A stretch of DNA of 64,000 nucleotides from Sphingobacterium zeae. Its GTDB lineage: Bacteria > Bacteroidota > Bacteroidia > Sphingobacteriales > Sphingobacteriaceae. The position numbers and the translations under genes are program-made. The notes below the pieces were generated by a model. That model had not been told where the DNA came from and did not search any database. It saw nothing but the letters and a program-made list of their open reading frames with translations. The DNA lies in NCBI RefSeq assembly GCF_030818895.1, contig NZ_JAUTBA010000001.1:2294001-2358000 (forward strand), read 5' to 3'. Shown here in pieces: positions 26,464-35,854 of the stretch; positions within the stretch are counted from its first letter, which is position 1, and each line of letters begins with the position of its first letter.

Positions 26464-28392
26464 ATGGGAAAATTACTCTGGAGCCCAACAGAAGAGCAAA
26501 AATCTCTAGCTGAGATCAATAAGTTTAAACAATATGTGGAGAATGAGCATGGCTTATTCTTTCCATCCTATCAGGACCTTTGGGCATGGTCAACCACGGA
26601 ACTGGCTAATTTTTGGAAGAGTATAGCCGCCTATTTTAATTTAAAATTTCATTCAGCCCCTACAAATATTGTCGAGTTACCGGCAGATTACAAAAGCTTT
26701 ATTGGGACAAAGTGGTTTAGTGGGGCTACCTTGAATTATGCTGAACACGTATTTCGGAACACAACGGAAAAGCGTCCTGCATTAATTTTTCAATCTGAAC
26801 AGCACGCTAAAAGAGAGGTGTCATGGACTGAGTTGGAATCCATGGTTCTCAAACTCCAAGTCTATTTGAAAGAATTAGGTGTACAAAGTGGAGATCGTGT
26901 CGCTGGTGTATTGATTAATGGCATCGAAGCCGTTGCGTTATTTTTGGCTGCTAATTCCATCGGTGCGGTTTGGTCCTGTTGTTCGCCCGACTTTGGGCAG
27001 GCAAGTATTCAGGAACGTTTTGAGCAGATTGAACCCAAAGTACTCTTCGCAAATTCCAGTTATTACTATAATGGCCGTCTTTTTGAAAAGGCGGAAAGTA
27101 TTCAGCAACTTTCGCAGCGGCTACCATCCTTAGTGGCTTGTGTTTTGATTGATGATCCTATTTGGGAAGAGATTATGAAAAAGGATCTTACACAAGTTAA
27201 GCTCCAATTTACGGCAATGCCTTTTGATGCGCCAATATGGATTTTGTATTCTTCGGGAACTACCGGGAAGCCTAAAGCCATTACACATGGAGTTGGTGGT
27301 ATGCTGCTGGAACATATGAAAGCACTTGGACTGCATCAAAATGTGCAACACGGCGATCGATTTATGTGGTATTCTACTACAGGATGGATGATGTGGAATT
27401 ATGCGCTTTCGGCCCTTTTAATGGGAAATACATTGTGTATATATGATGGAGCTACGAATTATCCCGACAAATTGAGTTTATGGAGGTTTGCACAAGAAAG
27501 TAAAGTGGATCATTTTGGCGTTGGTGCTGCTTATCTCATCTCCTGTCAAGATCAAGATTTAAAATCCATGACTTATCAGCCGAAAACAATAGGGTCGACA
27601 GGCTCACCACTACCACCAGATGTGTTTGAATGGTTAAATGTACAGTTTCCAGAGAGTCAAATTGTCTCATTAAGTGGTGGTACAGATGTTTGCAGCGCCT
27701 TTCTTTCGGGGTGCACGTTGCGTGATGTTTATGCCGGGGAGATTCAATGCCGCACCTTAGGAGCTAAGATAGAAGCGTTTGATGAAAATGGTCATCCACT
27801 TTATGGGGAGGTTGGAGAACTCGTTATTTTAGCTCCCATGCCCTGCATGCCCATCTATTTTTGGAACGATGGGGCGAATAAAAAATACTTCGATAGTTAT
27901 TTTGATAAATATAGCGGTGTTTGGAGCCATGGTGATTGGATTAAGATTACTGACCATGATGGAGTAATTATGTACGGGCGTTCAGATGCAACGCTGAACC
28001 GTGGCGGCATACGTATTGGTACTGCGGAGATCTATAATGTTTTAAATAGAACCGAGGGGGTCTTGGATAGTTTGGTTATTTGCGTAGATCATGAAAATGG
28101 ATCATCTGATATGTTGCTTTTTGTTCAATTGGACACTGGCTTATTGAATGACATGTTAAAAGGTGAGATTAAACGGGTGCTTCGGCAGCAATATAGTCCG
28201 CGACATGTGCCTGACGATATTTTTCAAGTAGCGGCTATTCCTTATACGTTAAGCGGCAAAAAACTGGAGCTGCCTATTAAAAAAATCTTTTCGGGGATAC
28301 CCGTAGAAAAAGCGGTGTCAGTAGACATTATGCGGAATCGAGAATCTTTGTTGGATTTTGAAGCGATTAGCAAAATCTGGAGAAGATCCTAA
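26464..28392 (+). CDS. Acetoacetate-CoA ligase (acetoacetyl-CoA synthetase)
   Basis: A 642-aa ANL-superfamily adenylate-forming enzyme. The P-loop-like motif is ILYSSGTTGKPKAI, followed by STTGWMMWN and the late catalytic Lys in LSGKKLELPIKK. The overall order and the N-terminal block (LWSPTEEQK...FFPSYQDLWAWS) fit acetoacetyl-CoA synthetase rather than acetyl-CoA synthetase. It would activate the acetoacetate released by the HMG-CoA lyase encoded downstream, which makes the region a coherent catabolic cluster. Confidence 0.9.
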   Translation: MGKLLWSPTEEQKSLAEINKFKQYVENEHGLFFPSYQDLWAWSTTELANFWKSIAAYFNLKFHSAPTNIVELPADYKSFIGTKWFSGATLNYAEHVFRNTTEKRPALIFQSEQHAKREVSWTELESMVLKLQVYLKELGVQSGDRVAGVLINGIEAVALFLAANSIGAVWSCCSPDFGQASIQERFEQIEPKVLFANSSYYYNGRLFEKAESIQQLSQRLPSLVACVLIDDPIWEEIMKKDLTQVKLQFTAMPFDAPIWILYSSGTTGKPKAITHGVGGMLLEHMKALGLHQNVQHGDRFMWYSTTGWMMWNYALSALLMGNTLCIYDGATNYPDKLSLWRFAQESKVDHFGVGAAYLISCQDQDLKSMTYQPKTIGSTGSPLPPDVFEWLNVQFPESQIVSLSGGTDVCSAFLSGCTLRDVYAGEIQCRTLGAKIEAFDENGHPLYGEVGELVILAPMPCMPIYFWNDGANKKYFDSYFDKYSGVWSHGDWIKITDHDGVIMYGRSDATLNRGGIRIGTAEIYNVLNRTEGVLDSLVICVDHENGSSDMLLFVQLDTGLLNDMLKGEIKRVLRQQYSPRHVPDDIFQVAAIPYTLSGKKLELPIKKIFSGIPVEKAVSVDIMRNRESLLDFEAISKIWRRS

Positions 28393-28415
28393 ATATAGCT
28401 ATAAAATAGCTAATT

Positions 28416-28460
28416 TAAAAACCCCTCAGATGACGAAGTTTGCCGTTTGAGGGGTTTTCG
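28416..28460. terminator. Bidirectional terminator, acetoacetyl-CoA synthetase / carboxylase
   Basis: AAAAACCCCTCA / TGAGGGGTTTT stem with an approximately 19-nt loop between convergent genes. Confidence 0.88.
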
Positions 28461-28478
28461 AATTTAACTTTACTCCAC

Positions 28479-30086
28479 TCAGACCTGTATAACACCTACA
28501 TTATACCGGTCTAAGATAGGTTTTTCGTTGGCAGCTTCAATTCCCATGCTGATAACTTTTCGTGTTTCTTCAGGTGCTATAATTCCATCAACCCATAGTC
28601 TTGCAGCAGCGTAATATGGACTCAATTGCTCGTTGTACCGGTCTTCGATGGATTTAAGGAGGTCGTTTTTCTCTTCTTCATTAATTTCTTGACCTTTGGC
28701 CTTTAAAGCTGATTCTTGGATTTGAAACAGTGTTTTGCCTGCTGCGGCACCGCTCATGACTGCCATTTGGGCGGTAGGCCAGGCGTAGATTAGTCGTGGG
28801 TCATACGCTTTTCCACACATTGCATAATTTCCTGCGCCATAACTGTTTCCGACAATAAATGTAAATTTTGGGACTACGGAGTTGGCCATTGCATTGACCA
28901 TTTTTGCGCCATCTTTGATAATCCCCCCTTGTTCAGATCGGCTCCCTACCATAAAACCAGTGACGTCCTGAAAAAAAACAAGTGGAATGCGCTGCTGGTT
29001 GCAATTCATGATGAAGCGCGCCGCCTTATCTGCTGAATCACTATAGATAACTCCGCCCATCTGCATTTCCATGGTTTTGCCAGGTTTTTTGGCTTTAATG
29101 ATCTCGCGTTGATTAGCAACGATCCCGACAGCCCAGCCATCTATGCGGGCAAGGCCGCATACAATGGTTTTCCCATAATCGGGTTTGTATTCTTCGAAAG
29201 TCTCTGCGTCTACAATTGCATTCAGGATATCCTGCATGCGATAAGGTTTTGTCCTGTCTTCGGGAAGAATCTCTACTATTTTACTCGGATCAGTTTTTGG
29301 GGGTAGGCTTATCTTTCTATCGAAATTAGCTTTTGGATTTCCACCGATTTTATCGATAACATTTTTTATAGCCTCTAAACAACTTTGGTCGTCGGGAAAT
29401 TTATTGTCTGTCACGCCGGATATCTCCGAATGTGTAGAAGCTCCGCCGAGTGTTTCAGCGTCTACGGTTTCACCTATCGCAGATTTGACCAGGTATGGGC
29501 CTGCTAAAAATACAGAGCCTGTTCCTTCGACGATAAAGGCGTAGTCGGACATAATAGGGAGATAAGCGCCTCCTGCCACGCAACTTCCCATGATTGCTGC
29601 AATTTGAGGTATTCCCATGGATGACATTCGGGCATTGTTACGGAATATGCGGCCAAAGTGTTCTTTATCGGGAAATATTTCATCCTGCATCGGTAAAAAC
29701 ACGCCTGCAGAATCTACCAAATAAATAATTGGAAGATTGTTTTCCATGGCAATCTCTTGTGCGCGTAGATTTTTCTTGGCAGAAATAGGGAACCAGGCTC
29801 CTGCTTTTACGGTTGCATCGTTGGAGACGATGACACATAGTTTGGATTTTACATAGCCCAGTACCGCTGCACAGCCTGCATTAATGCATCCACCATGTTC
29901 TTTATACATTCCTTCGCCGGCAAACATGCCTATTTCCAAATATTCTCGGTCTGGGTCCAGTAGATATTCTATTCGTTCCCAGGCTGTCATTTTGCCCTTT
30001 TCTTTCAGTTTTTTTATTTTATCGATGCCACCACCTAGTTTTAAATTTTCTCTTTTTTGGCGAAGTAATGCGAGTAGCTCCTTCAT
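28479..30086 (-). CDS. Acyl-CoA carboxylase carboxyltransferase subunit, probably MCC beta
   Basis: A 535-aa biotin-dependent carboxyltransferase with two crotonase-like halves. YLVDSAGVFLPMQDEIFPD, GSCVAGGAYLPIMSDYAFIVEG and TLGGASTHSEISGV in the N half, and FFQDVTGFMVGSRSEQGGIIKDGAKMV plus GNSYGAGNYAMCGKAYDPR in the C half, resemble 3-methylcrotonyl-CoA carboxylase beta. It would carboxylate 3-methylcrotonyl-CoA in leucine breakdown. The biotin carboxylase/BCCP partner is not in this window. It is divergent from the acyl-CoA dehydrogenase operon. Confidence 0.9.
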   Translation of the reverse strand: MKELLALLRQKRENLKLGGGIDKIKKLKEKGKMTAWERIEYLLDPDREYLEIGMFAGEGMYKEHGGCINAGCAAVLGYVKSKLCVIVSNDATVKAGAWFPISAKKNLRAQEIAMENNLPIIYLVDSAGVFLPMQDEIFPDKEHFGRIFRNNARMSSMGIPQIAAIMGSCVAGGAYLPIMSDYAFIVEGTGSVFLAGPYLVKSAIGETVDAETLGGASTHSEISGVTDNKFPDDQSCLEAIKNVIDKIGGNPKANFDRKISLPPKTDPSKIVEILPEDRTKPYRMQDILNAIVDAETFEEYKPDYGKTIVCGLARIDGWAVGIVANQREIIKAKKPGKTMEMQMGGVIYSDSADKAARFIMNCNQQRIPLVFFQDVTGFMVGSRSEQGGIIKDGAKMVNAMANSVVPKFTFIVGNSYGAGNYAMCGKAYDPRLIYAWPTAQMAVMSGAAAGKTLFQIQESALKAKGQEINEEEKNDLLKSIEDRYNEQLSPYYAAARLWVDGIIAPEETRKVISMGIEAANEKPILDRYNVGVIQV

Positions 30087-30194
30087 AATTTATAATCTTG
30101 GTTTTAAAAACTGTTAAATTAAGAATTTCTTATTTTTAGATAAATTTAAAATAAAATTTTAAAATATTTGCAATTTTATTCCTAATTATTTTGA

Positions 30195-30202
30195 TATATT
30201 TG
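30195..30202 (+). promoter_or_regulatory. -7 element upstream of the acyl-CoA dehydrogenase operon
   Basis: TATATTTG matches the consensus -7 and leaves a leader of about 25 nt. A TTTG at 30167-30170 is four bases too far for ideal spacing. Confidence 0.5.
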
Positions 30203-30233
30203 AATTGAATTACCGATTGTAAATTTAATATTC

Positions 30234-31388
30234 ATGCTTATGTTTATTGAAAATAAACAACAAATGGATATGATCAGACAAAGTGCACGAGATTTTGCAC
30301 AGTATCATATCAAACCTTATGTGATGGAATGGGACGAAGCCCAAATATTTCCAATAGAAGTTTTTAAAAAGTTAGGCGAACACGGTTTCATGGGAGTAAT
30401 CGTTCCTGAAGAATATGGCGGGTCAGGGCTCGGGTATCAGGAATACATTACCGTTTTGGATGAAATCTCCAAGGTATGTGGTTCAATCGGGCTTTCTGTG
30501 GCGGCGCATAATTCCTTGTGCACAAATCATATATTGAGCTTTGCCAGTGAAGAACAGAAGAAACATTATCTTCCAAAGTTGGCGACAGCTGAATGGATCG
30601 GTGCCTGGGGGCTTACAGAAACCGGTTCCGGTTCTGACGCCGGTGGAATGACGACATTTGCGGAGAGAGATGGTGATCATTACGTGTTAAATGGTTCTAA
30701 AAATTTTATCACGCATGCCATCAGTTCAAGTGTTGCTGTCGTTATTGCACGAACTGGGGCTAAGGGGGATAAAAAAGGGATGTCGGCTTTCATTGTTGAG
30801 AAAGGTACACCTGGATTTACTGCGGGAAAGAAAGAAAATAAATTGGGGATGCGTGCCTCAGAAACTGCCTGTCTTTTTTTTGATAATTGTCGGATTCATC
30901 GGGATCAACTCATCGGTGAGGAAGGGCAGGGCTTTGTGCAGGCTTTAAAATTATTGGATGGCGGACGTATTTCGATTGCGGCACTTTCTTTGGGTATTGC
31001 CCGCGGAGCTTACGAGTGTGCGCTGAAATATGCACACGAGCGTGAGCAATTTGGGAAAAAGATTTACGAATTTCAGGCAGTTTCTTTTGCACTTGCAGAT
31101 ATGGCTACACAAGTAGAGGCAAGCGAATTGTTAACGAGGCAGGCGGGCTATTTAAAGGATCATGGGGACCGTGTTTCTAAAATTGGAGCGATGGCTAAAC
31201 TTTATGCGTCGGAGGCTGCTGTTAGTGTCTCGAATGAATCTGTGCAGATCTTTGGTGGTTATGGATTTACAAAGGACTATCCTGCCGAGAAGTTTTTTAG
31301 AGATGCTAAACTATGTACCATAGGTGAAGGGACTTCAAGTATTCAGAAAATGGTGATCGCCAGAGAGATTGAGAAAGATATTTTATAG
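30234..31388 (+). CDS. Acyl-CoA dehydrogenase (short/branched-chain type)
   Basis: A 384-aa FAD enzyme that introduces the C2-C3 double bond into acyl-Co[16 protein letters not shown] (FAD binding), [32 protein letters not shown], and the C-terminal GEGTSSIQK with the catalytic Glu are visible. The Glu is at the short-chain/butyryl position; the alternative isovaleryl position has Gly (LLDGGRIS). Context with MCC beta, an enoyl-CoA hydratase-family gene and HMG-CoA lyase points to branched-chain catabolism, probably leucine. First gene of a three-gene operon. Confidence 0.93.
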   Translation: MLMFIENKQQMDMIRQSARDFAQYHIKPYVMEWDEAQIFPIEVFKKLGEHGFMGVIVPEEYGGSGLGYQEYITVLDEISKVCGSIGLSVAAHNSLCTNHILSFASEEQKKHYLPKLATAEWIGAWGLTETGSGSDAGGMTTFAERDGDHYVLNGSKNFITHAISSSVAVVIARTGAKGDKKGMSAFIVEKGTPGFTAGKKENKLGMRASETACLFFDNCRIHRDQLIGEEGQGFVQALKLLDGGRISIAALSLGIARGAYECALKYAHEREQFGKKIYEFQAVSFALADMATQVEASELLTRQAGYLKDHGDRVSKIGAMAKLYASEAAVSVSNESVQIFGGYGFTKDYPAEKFFRDAKLCTIGEGTSSIQKMVIAREIEKDIL

Positions 31389-31392
31389 CATA

Positions 31393-32235
31393 ATGATGAG
31401 GGATCAAGTTGTATTGGTTGATTGCCCAAGAGACGCTGTTCAAGGGCTTCATAACTTTATTGAGACAGATAAGAAAATTAAACATATCAATACGTTAATC
31501 GAAAGTGAGCTGTTTGATGTTATTGATTTTGGATCTTTCGTTTCGCCGAAAGCAGTTCCGCAGTTGGCGGATACAAAAGCAGTCCTAGAAGGAATCAGAA
31601 AGAATGAAAAAGTGAAGTTATTGGCCATTGTCGCCAATCTTCGGGGCGCGCAGGAGGCAGCTCTAGAGGAGAAAATCGACTTTTTAGGGTATCCATTTTC
31701 AATATCGGAAACATTTCAACTTCGAAATACCAATATGGGCTTGGCGGCTTCTTATCAGCAGGTGAAAGAAATGAAAGCTTTGGCCGACTCGCAGGATAAA
31801 TCTCTAGTCGTCTATATTAGCATGGCTTTTGGAAACCCATATAGTGACCCTTGGTCCCCACTTTTTGTAGAAGAGTGGATTGGAAAATTATGCGATCTGG
31901 GTATCCGGGAATTTTCTTTGGCAGACACAACTTCAGAAGCCGATGCAAATCAGATTTCGGAATTATTTAGTTTTGTTAAATCTCGTTTTCCAACTCTGGA
32001 AGTAGGTGCACATTTTCATGCAAGGCGAGAGGAAAGTCTTGCAAAGATTGAAGCAGCTTACCTCGCAGGTTGCCGTAAATTTGAAGGCGCATTGCTTGGT
32101 TATGGCGGCTGTCCATTTGCAAAAGATGATTTGGTTGGTAATATACCTTCAGAACTCTTGTTGCATTATTTTGGACGAGGAACTGATGCTGAAATAATCG
32201 GATTGGAGCATAGCTTCAGACAAATGATTTTGTAG
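31393..32235 (+). CDS. Hydroxymethylglutaryl-CoA lyase family protein
   Basis: A 280-aa TIM-barrel enzyme that cleaves HMG-CoA to acetyl-CoA and acetoacetate. The catalytic Arg-Asp pair is in VDCPRDAVQG (EVGPRDGLQ in classical enzymes), the metal-site His pair is in GAHFHARREE, and the catalytic Cys is in GYGGCPFAKDDLVGN. The last motif differs from the classical GLGGCPYAxGASGN, so this is a divergent member. The ATG at 31393 avoids the 20-bp overlap that an upstream ATG at 31369 would give. It sits four bases after the dehydrogenase stop. Confidence 0.88.
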   Translation: MMRDQVVLVDCPRDAVQGLHNFIETDKKIKHINTLIESELFDVIDFGSFVSPKAVPQLADTKAVLEGIRKNEKVKLLAIVANLRGAQEAALEEKIDFLGYPFSISETFQLRNTNMGLAASYQQVKEMKALADSQDKSLVVYISMAFGNPYSDPWSPLFVEEWIGKLCDLGIREFSLADTTSEADANQISELFSFVKSRFPTLEVGAHFHARREESLAKIEAAYLAGCRKFEGALLGYGGCPFAKDDLVGNIPSELLLHYFGRGTDAEIIGLEHSFRQMIL

Positions 32236-33012
32236 ATGGAAAAACTGAATTTTATTAAAGTGCACGTTGAGGGGCATGTGTTCAACTTGACCTTAGCCCG
32301 TTCGGATAAAAGAAATGCTTTTAGTCCGACAATGGTGAGCGAGATAGCCTATGCATTGAATCTGGCGAATAGCAATCCTGATGTTCGTTTAGTACAAATA
32401 GAGGCTGAAGGTCCGGTGTTCTGTGCTGGTATGGATCTTAAAGCTTTTGAGGACCCTACGGTAGATATTGGAAATTCGACAATTCCCAAGGTTGAAAAGT
32501 CACTGGCAGAAATATTTGCCTGTTTAGATAAGCCTTCAATCTGTGTTGTTAGGGGCGATGTTATTGCAGGTGGTTTTTTGATAGCATTATCCTGTACGTA
32601 TCTGTTTGCTCTCCCTCAGGTACGTTTTTCTTTGCCTGAAGTGAAAATTGGGCTCTTTCCATTTCAGGTGTTAGCGTTGCTTACAGAATACATGCCTGAA
32701 AGAAAAGCGATGGATCTCTGTATCAGCGGTCGGTCTTTTTCTGCTGAGGAGGCTTTGGAAAAGGAAATCTTGTATGGCATGCTGGATCCCGAAGAAACAG
32801 TATTGACAGAATTGAAAAGGACGATTTTGGAAAATGCTCCCTTGGCTATATCACGGGGATTTGTAACACTGCGAAAATTAAAAGAGCAAGATTATGATGA
32901 TAAGTATAACTTTCTCTTAGAGAGCTTGGCAGATTTGCGTAAAACCAATGATTTCAAAGAGGGGATGGATGCAATGCGAAATAAAAGAAAAGCCAACTGG
33001 CAAAATAGCTAA
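32236..33012 (+). CDS. Enoyl-CoA hydratase/isomerase family protein
   Basis: A 258-aa crotonase-fold protein whose ATG directly follows the HMG-CoA lyase stop (TAGATG), so the two are tightly coupled. Context predicts methylglutaconyl-CoA hydratase. The first oxyanion/active-site block reads DVIAGGFLIALSC where hydratases have GGGCELA, so the first catalytic Glu is replaced by Leu 115; the second Glu is kept (Glu 135 in LPEVKIGLFP). This leaves true hydratase activity in doubt. Confidence 0.85.
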   Translation: MEKLNFIKVHVEGHVFNLTLARSDKRNAFSPTMVSEIAYALNLANSNPDVRLVQIEAEGPVFCAGMDLKAFEDPTVDIGNSTIPKVEKSLAEIFACLDKPSICVVRGDVIAGGFLIALSCTYLFALPQVRFSLPEVKIGLFPFQVLALLTEYMPERKAMDLCISGRSFSAEEALEKEILYGMLDPEETVLTELKRTILENAPLAISRGFVTLRKLKEQDYDDKYNFLLESLADLRKTNDFKEGMDAMRNKRKANWQNS

Positions 33013-33489
33013 TTAAAATGATCGAAAACTAGGTCTGCTTGTCAGCGGTGAGAATTCCCAGGGAATGGAGCTAAGAACGATCAGGAGAGCTAGTCCAAAC
33101 CAGATTAATAATATTTTAAAACGTCGATCGTTTGTATCGGCGTTTTTGCTTTTAAGGGCACCTAATGTTAAGCAGATTGCGGCAATAATCATCATGCTAC
33201 TGTGTTCCATGCCAAAGAAGCGAATTTGCCTGAGGTGAACAGCCTCGTCGAAATGTTGCAGGAAGTACTGTGTGATGGGGCTCAGTACATAGAGGCTAAA
33301 ACCTAAAACTAGCTGAATATAAAAAGAAATAACCGTAGTTTTTACAAGAAATTGATCGGTAGGGGAGAATGGAAGTTCCTTTTTTCTTTTGTAAAAAAAG
33401 TTCACGAGACTAATCGTTAGTACAATCAGTACCTCCCATCTCCAAAAAGAATGCATCGCTAGAATGAAAGGATAAATGTAATTCATCAT
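33013..33489 (-). CDS. Four-helix membrane protein, cytochrome-b-like
   Basis: A 158-aa protein with about four membrane helices (around residues 5-30, 45-68, 95-112 and 125-142). HSFWRW in helix 1 and FFGMEHSSMM in helix 3 provide conserved His residues that could bind haem, and similar Bacteroidota proteins are often labelled cytochrome b; function is unproven. Its stop codon abuts the stop of the convergent enoyl-CoA hydratase gene (TAATTA), with no room for a terminator between them. Confidence 0.75.
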   Translation of the reverse strand: MMNYIYPFILAMHSFWRWEVLIVLTISLVNFFYKRKKELPFSPTDQFLVKTTVISFYIQLVLGFSLYVLSPITQYFLQHFDEAVHLRQIRFFGMEHSSMMIIAAICLTLGALKSKNADTNDRRFKILLIWFGLALLIVLSSIPWEFSPLTSRPSFRSF

Positions 33490-33601
33490 GCAGACAAAGA
33501 TGGTAATAAAATAGATTTAAAGCTATTTTAAGCAATAGCATCGCATAAAATAAACGGCTGTTTGTCATCAGTTGACTAATCTGTTGTTCAAGGGGTGTCA
33601 T

Positions 33602-34208
33602 ATTTATATGTATTTATTGTTTATATAAGTACTTTATTGTTTTGGTTATTAGATTGTTTTGCGTTTTTTTTAACTCTTGGTTAATGCTGTTGTTATGTTT
33701 AATTCGACGTTTATCTATTAGGCGGAGAATAACGATTAGCTGGACCAAATAGGCCGTCTAAGTGATCGAGAACGAAGGCATTTGCTCGTTAATAACTAAT
33801 AATGGGGCTGTGCGTCCTATTTTTAGTTGTTTTGAGCCTCTTTGAGGTGATGTTTGTCATTCCCGAAAGGTTTGGTGTGATTTTGATTTGTTTTAGCTTA
33901 GAATGCGGTTATTTTGGGTTTTTGAAGGTACTTGCGATTTGCGTTTTTTTTGAGGATGATGCGCATCGAGCGAAATGACGATTTATTTGATTACGAATTT
34001 CATAATTTTTTTTAATAAATATCTGTTTGTCATTATATTAAGTTTATTACATAAACTGAGTGTTTATGTTTTCATATGTCCGATCTGCGCTATTAAATTA
34101 AAATAATGCCTGAGCGTAAGCAAAGCTCTGCCTGTGTTTTTTAAAATATTTTTGGAATTATACAAAATACGTTTCTATATTAGTGTATTAATTAAATAAT
34201 ACAGTAGT
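33602..34208. other. 607-bp intergenic region before the ABC operon
   Basis: AT-rich, with several G/T-rich stretches. It contains a 10-bp palindrome GATGCGCATC at 33958-33967 and, at its right end, the YtrA-type operator described separately. A 47-codon open stretch without ATG on the minus strand (about 33620-33762) could be a decayed gene but is not convincing. No RNA gene was recognised. Confidence 0.5.
34182..34205. promoter_or_regulatory. Putative operator of the YtrA-type GntR regulator
   Basis: TGTATTA (34184-34190) and TAATACA (34197-34203) form a perfect inverted repeat with a 6-bp spacer; flanks extend it to AGTGTATTA/TAATACAGT with one mismatch. It ends four bases before the ABC ATPase ATG at 34209, and the operon encodes a YtrA-subfamily GntR protein, whose family uses such AT-rich palindromes. 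Autoregulation is inferred. Confidence 0.65.
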
Positions 34209-35060
34209 ATGGTTACTATCCAAAATCTAAATTTCAGCTATAGTAAATCAAGGCTCCTTTTTCTTCATATGGATCTTGAATTGAAGCAGGGGCATATCTA
34301 TGGGCTATTGGGAAAGAATGGTGCTGGCAAATCAACTTTGCTCAAGAATATTGCCGGTTTGGTATATCCAGTTTCGGGACGGGTTGATGTGCTGGGGCAT
34401 AACCCTAATCGAAGGGAACCTTCCTTGTTAAGGGAGATTAGTTTTATTCCGGAAGAGTTTTATCTCCCTGCCGTAAAATCAGAACAGTTTCTGAAGGCTA
34501 ATGCAGGGTTTTACTCCAACTTCGATCAGGTATATTTTGATCAGCTTATTCGTGAGTTCGATATTCCCATTGAGCAAAAATTAGCAAACATGAGTTATGG
34601 ACAGAAAAAGAAATATATTATTTCTTTCGGTTTAGCGTCTAACACAAAATTGATCATCATGGATGAGCCAACGAATGGTTTGGATATTCCTTCTAAGGTT
34701 CAGTTTCAAAAGATCATGGCTTCTGCCATTACTGACGATCGATGTGTAATTATCTCCACACATCAGGTGCGTGATCTGGATAATCTTATTGATGCTGTTA
34801 TTTTACTTGATGATCATAAGGTTGCACTAAACGCTCCGATGCATGTGATTACTGATCGCTTATGCTTTAAAAAAGTAAGAGAGTTGCCTTTGGATACACT
34901 CTATTCCGAAGAAGGAGTAGGCGGTTTTAATGTTATTCTCCCAAACTCGGCGGCAGAAGATTCGAAACTGGATTTGGAGTTGCTATTTAATGCAGTGTTA
35001 CAGTGCAAGGAAAAAATTACGGACCTTATTAAACATCATGAATATGTCAAATCTATTTAA
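34209..35060 (+). CDS. ABC transporter ATP-binding protein (YtrB-like)
   Basis: A 283-aa ATPase with Walker A GLLGKNGAGKSTLL, signature MSYGQKKK (in place of LSGGQ), Walker B LIIMDEPTNGLD and the switch His in IISTHQVRDLDN. It is the first gene of a four-gene operon with a permease, a GntR regulator and an anchored beta-rich protein, like the YtrA/BcrA-type export systems that often respond to cell-wall stress. The substrate is unknown. The permease start overlaps its end. Confidence 0.93.
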   Translation: MVTIQNLNFSYSKSRLLFLHMDLELKQGHIYGLLGKNGAGKSTLLKNIAGLVYPVSGRVDVLGHNPNRREPSLLREISFIPEEFYLPAVKSEQFLKANAGFYSNFDQVYFDQLIREFDIPIEQKLANMSYGQKKKYIISFGLASNTKLIIMDEPTNGLDIPSKVQFQKIMASAITDDRCVIISTHQVRDLDNLIDAVILLDDHKVALNAPMHVITDRLCFKKVRELPLDTLYSEEGVGGFNVILPNSAAEDSKLDLELLFNAVLQCKEKITDLIKHHEYVKSI

Positions 35061-35853
35061 TTCTACACGTTTTTTTGGACTGATTCGAAGACAATGGATT
35101 GGTTTTGGGCGAATTTATCTGATGTCAATAGGGATTATTGCCGGGATAATTTTTGGTTTTTATGCAGTTAATTTGGGATCAAATTATGATGGGATCAAAA
35201 ATCAGACTGCTTACTCGTTGCTAAATTTCAGAGCACCGTTGTTTTGTATCTTGGGACTCATTTTTGTAACGGTTATCTCGAGCAGTTATTTTGCTGATTT
35301 AGGGAAGAAGACCCGGGCGATTTTTGAGCTGATGATTCCAGCGTCACAATTGGAAAAGTTTCTGGTCAGCTTATTCTATACGGTTGTCGTGAGTATTGGT
35401 TCATACTTATTGGTCTTTTATTTGATTGATTTGGCATTTGTTTCTTATTTGAGGAGCGTTGGTTCTGTGGTTGTAAATGAAGTACAGCCATCAGGAGAAA
35501 CGATCAGAGTGGATCTATGGCAATACTTTTTCAAGGTCCAATACCCTGAACCGGCTTATTATTTTTGTTTTGTACCAATTCTTCTGAATGCAATTTTCTT
35601 ACTTGGTGGGATCGTCTACCAAAACTATCAATATGTAAAGACGGCTATTTTTCTTGTGCTTTACTGTGTAGTTTGGATGTGTCTTTTTGTTTACTTAATG
35701 AAGACTCAGACCCAGGATACCGTAGGTACAATGGATAATAACTATTGGTCTGATTCAAATCATATTTTTGCATTGATCGGCGCTGTAGGAGTGTTGCTTG
35801 CCATAATGATTTGGGCGGTTGCTTTTTTAAGGTTGAAAGAAAAGGAGATTTAA
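35044..35853 (+). CDS. ABC transporter permease
   Basis: A 269-aa membrane protein with about six hydrophobic segments, partner of the preceding ATPase. The start is chosen at ATG 35044 (MSNLFNSTRFFGLIRRQW); an ATG at 35038 would add two residues. Both overlap the ATPase end by about 20 bp. The frame is open further upstream inside the ATPase gene, but that part reads as out-of-frame coding. No recognisable substrate-binding motif. Confidence 0.85.
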   Translation: MSNLFNSTRFFGLIRRQWIGFGRIYLMSIGIIAGIIFGFYAVNLGSNYDGIKNQTAYSLLNFRAPLFCILGLIFVTVISSSYFADLGKKTRAIFELMIPASQLEKFLVSLFYTVVVSIGSYLLVFYLIDLAFVSYLRSVGSVVVNEVQPSGETIRVDLWQYFFKVQYPEPAYYFCFVPILLNAIFLLGGIVYQNYQYVKTAIFLVLYCVVWMCLFVYLMKTQTQDTVGTMDNNYWSDSNHIFALIGAVGVLLAIMIWAVAFLRLKEKEI

Positions 35854-35854
35854 T

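Noticed and set aside
33410..33601. A 63-codon minus-strand frame overlapping the start of the cytochrome-b-like gene
   Set aside because: It overlaps a convincing membrane-protein gene by about 80 bp in another frame and has no recognisable composition or promoter.
33620..33762. A 47-codon open stretch without a start on the minus strand, possibly a gene remnant
   Set aside because: No family resemblance and no further support on either side.
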